DNA from: Bettongia penicillata ogilbyi
Lineage: Eukaryota > Chordata > Mammalia > Diprotodontia > Potoroidae
Direction of reading: 5' to 3'
Length of the DNA: 64,000 bases
Assembly: GCA_023548195.1 (NCBI GenBank)
Contig: JAJHZJ010000061.1
Span: forward strand, 2,768,771-2,832,770
The position numbers were made by a program, and so were the translations under genes. The notes under the pieces are model-generated. The model had not been told where the DNA came from, did not search any database, and was given only the letters and a program-made list of their open reading frames with translations. Below are positions 57,421 through 64,000 of this stretch, in pieces (the first letter of the stretch is position 1; each line of letters opens with the position of its first letter).

Positions 57421-57884
57421 AAGACTTAAAAGGGAACTGAAAAGGAGGGGAAGAAGGGAGGACAGTGGAAGTGGAGAAAGAATCACAGGGGAGCATGGCT
57501 CAAAATTCCAGACACAGAAGCACAGCTGGGAGGGGAAAGAAGCATGATTGACCTCAGCCCATCATCAAAGATGGAGGCCCTCAAAAGAACTCACCAATGG
57601 GAGAAAAGGTACCTTTTTCTCCCCCCACTCCCATCAAACAAATAGTCATTAAGAAAATTTACTCAGTTCTAGAGTAAGACATGGGATAGACCTGGAACAC
57701 ACTTCATCACTATGTATCTAGCCAAGCCTCAAGAATCCACCAAACATTACCCTAACCATGAGAAAGTACCAAGAATTACAGAGGTCAGCAAGCCCAATTC
57801 CATGTGACCCCAAGGACCATAGCACCCCAGGTCCTTCCATCTATCCTCCACAATCTCCCAAATTCTGTCCAAACTCATGTTTAT
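57421..57884. other. Intronic sequence, nothing recognised
   Basis: No gene, RNA or named repeat supported. Confidence 0.4.
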
Positions 57885-58925
57885 TATTCCATGACACTAT
57901 ATATCCATTTCATCCTCTCCTGTCTCCTTTTCCTTTTGCCTTCAATCCTCCCCACCATCAAGATATTTTCCAGTATGTACTGTCTTCTTATTATGTGACC
58001 AAAGGACTTAAGCTTCAGCTTCAGTATTTGCTCTTCCAGTGCACAGCCTAAAGTAATGTCTTTAAGTATTGAGTTTTTTCATCTCCTTGCTCTCCAAAGG
58101 ACTGTCAAGTCTTCTCCAACACAATTTGAAAGTGTAGAATCTGTAGCACTCAGCTTTCCTTATAATCCAACTTTCACAGCCATACATTGCTACTGGAAAA
58201 ACCATAGTTTTGACTACACAGACCTTTGTCAACAAGGTGATACCTCTGCTTTTTAGTATTTTACTATAGCATAACTGCTAAGAAGCAAGCATTGTTAATT
58301 TTGATTTCATGGCTGCAACTGCCATTTGCAATGATTTTTGAGCCCAAGAATATAAAATCTGACACTGCTTCCACTTTTTCTCCCTCTATTTGCCTAGAAG
58401 TAATAGGACCAGTTGCCAAGACGTTAGTTTTTCATCCTCATCAACAGTCTTTTATACTTTCCTCTTCTGTCCTCATCAAAAGGCTTCTTAATTCCTTTTT
58501 ACTTTCTGTCATCTGAGTGTTATTGTCTGAATATCTGAGATTGTTGCTATATCTCCCAGCAGTTTTAATTCTGACTTGTGATTGATCCAGCCTACACTTC
58601 TCATGATGTACTCTGCATAGAAGTAAATAAGACTTCATACTCCTTTTCCAATCTTAAATCAATCAGTTGTTTCACATTCAGTTCTAATTGTTGATTCCTG
58701 GACTCAGGAGAAAAGTAACATGATCTGGTAACTCCCACCTCTTTAAGAACTTGCCACATGTTGTTGTGATCCATATATCAAAAGCTTTTATGTAGTCAAT
58801 TAATCAGAAGCAATTTTTTTTTCCTGGAACTCTCTTGCTTTCTCTATAATTCATCAAATACTGGTATTTTGATCTCTAGTTCCTTGACTGGAAACCAGTC
58901 TACTCTTCTGGTAATTCTCAGTTCA

Positions 58926-59239
58926 GGGCAGTTAGGTGGTACAGTGGATAGAGCACCAGTGCAGGAGTCAGGAGGACCTGAGTTCAAGTCTCACCTCAGA
59001 CACCTGACACTCACTAGCTGTGTGACCTTAAGCAAGTCACTTAACCCCAATTGCCTCATCCTGGGTCATCTTCAGTCATCCTGATGAATAGCTGGTCACT
59101 GAATCCAGATGGCTCTGGAAGAGAAGTGAGGCTGGTGACCTGCTCAGCCCTCCCTTGCTCAAAACAAAGTCAAGTGAAAGTCATATTATGTCTCTGATGG
59201 CATAGTCTTCTTAGGCAACAAAGGATGAACACACACCTA
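58926..59239 (+). mobile_element. tRNA-derived SINE with a 14-bp target duplication
   Basis: 314 bp flanked by perfect taattctcagttca repeats (58912-58925 and 59240-59253). Head: gggcagttaggtggtacagt, ggatagagcaccagtgcagg, B-box region cctgagttcaagtctcacct, tgtgtgaccttaagcaagtc. The body ccagatggctctggaagaga and the tail gatggcatagtcttcttagg, caacaaaggatgaacacaca do not resemble the RTE tail but resemble the end of the LINE at 39213. Inserted in the RTE copy. Confidence 0.92.
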
Positions 59240-59509
59240 TAATTCTCAGTTCACATAATGCTGAAGCCTTCCTTGCACAATCTTAAGCATAACTTTGCTG
59301 GCATGTGAGATGAGTTCAACTGTTTGGCAATCTGAACATTCCTTGGCATTAACCTTCTTTAGGATTGGGACACAAACTGCTCTTTTCAATCCAGTGACCG
59401 CTGTTGACTTTTGTACAGCACTTTTAACAGCACTATCCTTTATGATTTTAAATAGCTCAGCTGGAATTCTATCATTGTTCATAATGTTTCCAGAGAGAAC
59501 TGATTATTC

Positions 59510-60030
59510 CTAAAACCTGAGAGAAATGGCTATTAGTAACTAATGATTTGGGGAGATCCAGTTACCCTTTTTCTAAATTTCCCCCTCATTTTAAAGCTGT
59601 CTCTGAAGGTTGAATTAACTTTCTCCTCAATCATTGGTCAGACCATCCTTGAAAGCTAAAGTTGTACTCCAATTTGTACTCCAATAAGGTTTGGGTAGGG
59701 ATACCTATTTTAATTAGATTGCCCAAGGCTGGGCGTAATTTAAAAGTCAATAACATAAAGTTATACTTTCAAGCCCTTCGTGAGAATATGTTCACTTCTC
59801 TTTGTAATATTAATTCTTCCATTAATTGTGAACCAATCAGAGTTGATTGCCACCCTCAGGAAGATGCACATTGTCAAGGAAATATAAGCTATGAGCCCTC
59901 AACCATGTGGGTCTTTGACATTTAGAGTGCCACTGACCTCTTTGTATTAATAAGGCTAGAATGAACTAATAAAATAATCATTTTTAAATTAATCAGAATA
60001 ATTAAAAAGTGTGTTGAACTTTTTAAACAT
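59510..60030 (+). mobile_element. LTR-like insert in the RTE copy (candidate solo LTR)
   Basis: About 520 bp that do not belong to the RTE separate two RTE pieces (...ttcataatg and caggctcacttgacttc...). A TG start is possible at about 59519, a CA end at about 60029. Inside are aaatataagctatgagccct (TATA-like, about 59880) and aactaataaaataatcattt (AATAAA, about 59965). No viral genes. Ends and target duplication are not certain. Confidence 0.5.
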
Positions 60031-60349
60031 CACAGGCTCACTTGACTTCATTTTCCATGTCTAGCTCTAGATCCATAAACCACATCATTGTGATTAACAG
60101 TATGGTTATCACCGTTCCTAATCTCTTCTGCTTCTGATATTCCCTACAAATTTTTACTTTTATTATGCCTATTTTTGTATGAAACATTCCTCTGATATCT
60201 CTCATTTTCCTGAAGAAATCTCTTCTCTTTCCCCTTCTATTGTTTTCATTTATTTCTTTGTAGTACTCATCTAAAAAAAAAAAAACCTTATCTCTCCTTG
60301 CTATGTGTTCATAGAGGACTAGCACCTCTGTTATGATGATTTGCCAAGC

Positions 60350-61946
60350 CCTTTTCAGATCATAATATAATAAAAATTACATTCCACAAAGAGCAATGAA
60401 AAGATAGATAAAAGATTAATTAGAAATCAAATAATCTAATCTTAAAGAATGAGTGAGTCAAAGAATAAATCATACACCATCAATAATTTCATTAAAGAGA
60501 ATGACAACAATGAGACAACATACCAAAATTTATGGGAGGCAACCATTGCAGTACTAAAGAGAAAATGTCTATCTCTACATGCTTACAGAAATAAAATAAA
60601 GAACAGATCAATGAATCTGAAAAAAGCCCAACAAATTAACAATCCCCAATTAACCTCCAAATTGGAAATCCTTAAAATCAAAGGAAGGATTAAAAAAAAC
60701 CATCGAACCAATAAATAAAACTAGAACCTTGTTTATATGGGGGAGGGGGGCGGTGTTGGAAGGGGAATAACAATAAAACAGATAAACCAATGGTTAATTT
60801 TTTTTAAAAAAGCAAAGAAAAAAACAAATTACCAGGACTGAAAATGAAAGGGGTGTGTTCACCATCAAAGAAGAAATTAGAACCATTATTAGGAGCTATT
60901 TTGCCCAATTATATTCCCAAAAGGTGACAATAAAAATGAAATGAATGAAATTTACAAAAATATAAATTGTCCAGATTAAAAGAGAAAATGGAATACTTAA
61001 ATAGTCAAGTTTTAGAAAAAGAAATTGAACAAACCATCAATGAGCTAAGAAAAAAAAACAAAACTCCGGAGCCAGGTTGGATTAACAAATGAACTATACC
61101 AAACACTGAAAGAAAATTAATCCTAATACCATATAAACTATATGGAAAAATAGGCGAAGGAGTCTTACCAAATTCCTTTTATAATGCAAATATGGTGCTG
61201 ATACCTAAATCAGTTATCAGAACCAAAACAGAAAAAAGAAAACTATAGACCAATATCAGTGATAAATATTGATGCAAAAATGTTAAATAAAACACTAGCA
61301 GAGAGATTACAGTAACATATCACAAAATCCATACAATGTTACAAGTTGAGATGTATATCAGAAATGCAGAGCTGGCTCAATATTCTTAAAAAAAAGAAAA
61401 CCTATGAGCATAACTGACCATATGAATTAAAAACAAAACAACCAAAATCATATGGTTATCTGAAGTGATTCCGAAAAAACATTCGATAAAATATAACACA
61501 TTCCTATTAAGAATGCTAAAGAGCATAGGAATAAATGGTGCTTATCTTAAAATTATAAGTAACATTCATCTGAAAACATCAGCAAGCATTATATGTAATG
61601 AGGATAAAAGCTTTCCCCAATACAATCAGGGATGAAGCAAGGATGCCCATTATCACCACTATTATTTAATACTATACAAGAAATGCTAGCTGTAGCAAGA
61701 AAGTGGAAAAATTGAAGGAACTAGAACAGACAATGAAGAAACAAAAACTATTACTCTTTCCAGATGATATGATGATATATTTAAAGAATCAACTAAAAAA
61801 CTACTTGCAATAATTAACTTTAGCAAAGTTGTAGGATACAAAAGAAATCCACATAAATCATTAGCATTTCTATACATGACCAACAAAGCCCAACAGCAAG
61901 AAAGAGAAAGAGAAATTCCATTTAAAATAACTGTAGAAAATATAAA

Positions 61947-62003
<57 letters not shown>

Positions 62004-63565
62004 AGTCTCCCTGCCAAGACAACTACATGAATAATTATAATTTCTATATGAAGAGTCATAAAACACTTTTCACACAAATAGAGATCTAAACAACAGGAAA
62101 ATATTAATTACTCATGGGGAGGCCAAGCCAATATCATAAAAATAACAGTTCTACCTAAATTAATCTATTTATTCAGTGCTACAACAATCAAACTATCAAA
62201 AAAAAGTTTTATAAAGCTAGAAAAAATAATGCAACTAGAAAATAGTATGGCAGAAACTAGATATAAACCAACATCTCACCATATGCCAAGATAAGTTCAA
62301 AATGAGGGCATGATTTAGATACAAAGGGTGATATCATAAGCAAATTGAGAAAACATCGAAGAGATTAACTGTCAGATCTATGGATAAGTGAAGAAATTAG
62401 GACCAAACAAGATAAAGAGATCATTTAAAATGTAAAATGCATCACTTTAATTGTATAAATTAAATTTCACAGAATTAGAAGGAAAACAAAAAACTAGGGA
62501 AAAAAACGTTTACAGTAAGTATCTTTGATAAAGCCCTCATTTCTCAATTATACAGAGAACTGAGTCAAATTTATATTACAAGGGATTCGCCAACTGATAA
62601 ATGGTCCAAAGTCATTAACAGTTTTCACATGAAGAAATAAAAAAATCCATACTCATATGGAAAAATGCTCTAAATCACTATCAATTAGAGAAATGCATAT
62701 TAAAACAACTCTGAGGTACTACCTCAAACCTATCAGATTAGCCAATATAACAAAAAAAGGAAAATCAGAAACGATGGACATGTGGGAAAACTCAGATGCT
62801 AATGCACTGTTGGTGGAGTTGTAAACGGATGCAACAATTCTGGAGAAAAAAATTGGAACTGTGCCCAAAGGACTATAAAACTGTCCATACTCTTTGACCC
62901 AGCAATACCACTACTTGGTCTGTATCCCAAGAGATTAAAAAGAAAATCAAAAACATGTATACACTGAAAAATATTTATAATAGCTCTTTTCTGGTGTCTA
63001 AGAACTGGAAATTGAGGGAATACCCATCAACTGGGGAATGGATGAACAACATGATATAGGATTGAGATGGAATATTATGGTGCTATAAGAATGACAAGCA
63101 GGATAATTTCAGAAAAACCTAGACAGCCTTATATGAACTAATAAACAAAGTGAAATAAGCATTACCAGAACATTGCAAACAATAACAGCAATGTAGGATG
63201 ACAATCAACTGTGAATAGCCTAACTTTTCTCATTAATACAATGATTCAAGACAATCACAAAGGACTGATGATGAAAAATGCTATCCATCTCCAGAGAAAG
63301 AACTGATGTTATCTGAACACAGACGGAAGGACACTATTTTTCACTTTCTCTGTTTTTGTGGATATTCTAGTCTTCTTGCAGAAAATGACTAATACAGAAA
63401 TTTTTTTACATGACTGCACATGTATAACCTATATCAAACTACCCACTGTCTTTGGAGGGGAGGGATATAATTTGGAATTCAAAACTGAAAAAAATGTTAA
63501 ATGTTAAAATTGTTAAATAAAACTTAATTACATAAAATTGTTAAATAAAATATTACAAAAGTCAT
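60350..63565 (+). mobile_element. 5'-truncated L1, ORF2 and 3' UTR, inserted in the RTE copy
   Basis: Starts at the end of the endonuclease (ccttttcagatcataatata). It runs through the linker (60449-60718 is an open piece: ETTYQNLWEATIAVLKRKCL), the polymerase (palm at about 61757: FPDDM for FADDM; ctctttccagatgatatgat) and the C-terminus, to the 3' UTR with attagagaaatgcatattaa and ttctggagaaaaaaattgga, and an A/T-rich end near 63560. A CA repeat (61949-61997) sits in the polymerase region. About 45 bp before it (60305-60349) belong neither to the L1 as I know it nor to the RTE. Confidence 0.83.
61949..61997. repeat. (CA)n microsatellite in L1
   Basis: A pure run of about 24 units in the middle of the L1 polymerase sequence, followed by tacacg. 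The L1 at 50870-54790 has no such repeat at the matching place (gacaatataaaatatttagg), so it arose after insertion or in the source copy. Confidence 0.93.
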
Positions 63566-64000
63566 GGATGGTCATTTTTTTAATATCTGCATTCAGTTGG
63601 GAATATCTTTCCCTTTCTCCTCTGCTTTTTGCTTTCCATCTTTCCTCAGCTATTTGCAATGCCTCATCAGGTAGTCATTTTGCATTCTTATTCCTTTTCT
63701 TTACAATAATTTTTTTGTTGTAGCTTCTTGTACAATATTGAAAACCTCTGTCCACAGTTCTTCAGGCACTCTTTATCTACTAGATCTAACCCCTTAAATC
63801 TCTTCATCACCTCCACTTCATAGCCATCAAGGATGTTATTTAGGTTATACCTATATCATCTGATGATTTTCCCTACTTTTGTCAATTTAAATCTGCATTT
63901 TGCAATAGAATTCATGATCTGAGACATAGCTCCAGCTCGTTTTAACTGACTGCAGAGAGAGCTCCTCCACCTTCAGCTGCAGTCTATAATCAATCTGTGA

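Larger units (their letters stand above)
57885..64000 (-). mobile_element. RTE/BovB-like LINE, antisense, broken by three later insertions
   Basis: The same element type as 4921-6595, in pieces: 57885-58925, 59254-59510, 60030-60304 and 63585 to the window edge. The pieces follow in correct order (compare 60175-60290 with 6115-6230, and 63585-63900 with 6243-6570). The minus strand encodes polymerase remnants: at 58441-58638 the palm reads LRYSDNNTQMTES in place of LRYADDTTLMAES, and at 59246-59482 there is IPAELFKIIKDSAVK with AKECSDCQTVELISHASKVM. Copies of the element are interrupted by a SINE, an LTR-like insert and an L1. The 5' part runs off the right edge. Confidence 0.85.

Noticed and set aside
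51340..60365. Shared 5' boundary of two L1 copies at ccttttcagatcat, suggesting a spliced L1 RNA
   Set aside because: In the first copy the L1 match appears to extend a little upstream of this point, and the AG that would be a splice acceptor is kept in both copies.
31885..64000. NBEA start exon
   Set aside because: No minus-strand open stretch matches the expected sequence before LVGGEF; the exon must lie beyond the right edge.

Overview
The window is vertebrate intronic DNA, most likely from a marsupial. Five short, perfectly spliceable exons on the minus strand belong to one gene, NBEA (neurobeachin, a BEACH/WD40 scaffold of vesicle traffic at synapses and the Golgi). Read from high to low coordinates (31653-31884, 29027-29127, 28679-28774, 8360-8481, 3199-3325) they join in phase into 226 uninterrupted codons of the N-terminal region, up to the start of the concanavalin A-like lectin domain. 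The start exon and everything after the fifth exon lie outside. I see no other host gene; 31.9-64 kb would be the large upstream intron.

Almost everything else is transposon-derived. The mixture points to a metatherian: L1-type elements with ORF1 only (HAL1-like), marsupial-type L1 ORF2 fragments, RTE/BovB-like LINEs, tRNA-derived SINEs that borrow LINE 3' tails, and a background of old L2, CR1/L3 and MIR. The species call is inference.

Layout: 0.8-1.8 kb L2; 2.5-2.9 kb CR1/L3 3' end; 3.2 kb NBEA exon; 3.6-6.9 kb MIR, L2, RTE and SINE; 8.4 kb NBEA exon; 9.19-12.14 kb complete HAL1-like element with a 19-bp target duplication; 13.1-14.2 kb possible retrocopy; 15.67-16.46 kb NACA processed pseudogene (minus strand); 16.65-24.15 kb CR1/L3 remnants around two more ORF1-only elements and a solo LTR; 24.2-27 kb L2, SINE and an old L1/HAL1 5' part; 28.7-31.9 kb three NBEA exons; 33-43 kb SINE, L2, CR1 and MIR, a solo LTR, and a LINE (39.2-40.8 kb) inserted cleanly into an L2; 43.6-49.6 kb two old L1s facing each other; 50.9-54.8 kb L1; 57.9-64 kb an RTE copy broken by a SINE, an LTR-like insert and a long L1.

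No protein-coding transposon gene is intact. The most complete, ORF1 of the 9.2-kb element, has one in-frame UGA near its end. The points most worth following are the ORF1-only elements with tandem ~66-72 bp units in their 5' UTR and a YY1-like site at their first bases, and two LINE/SINE pairs visible here that share 3' tails. I found no bacterial-type system, CRISPR array or undescribed gene cluster.
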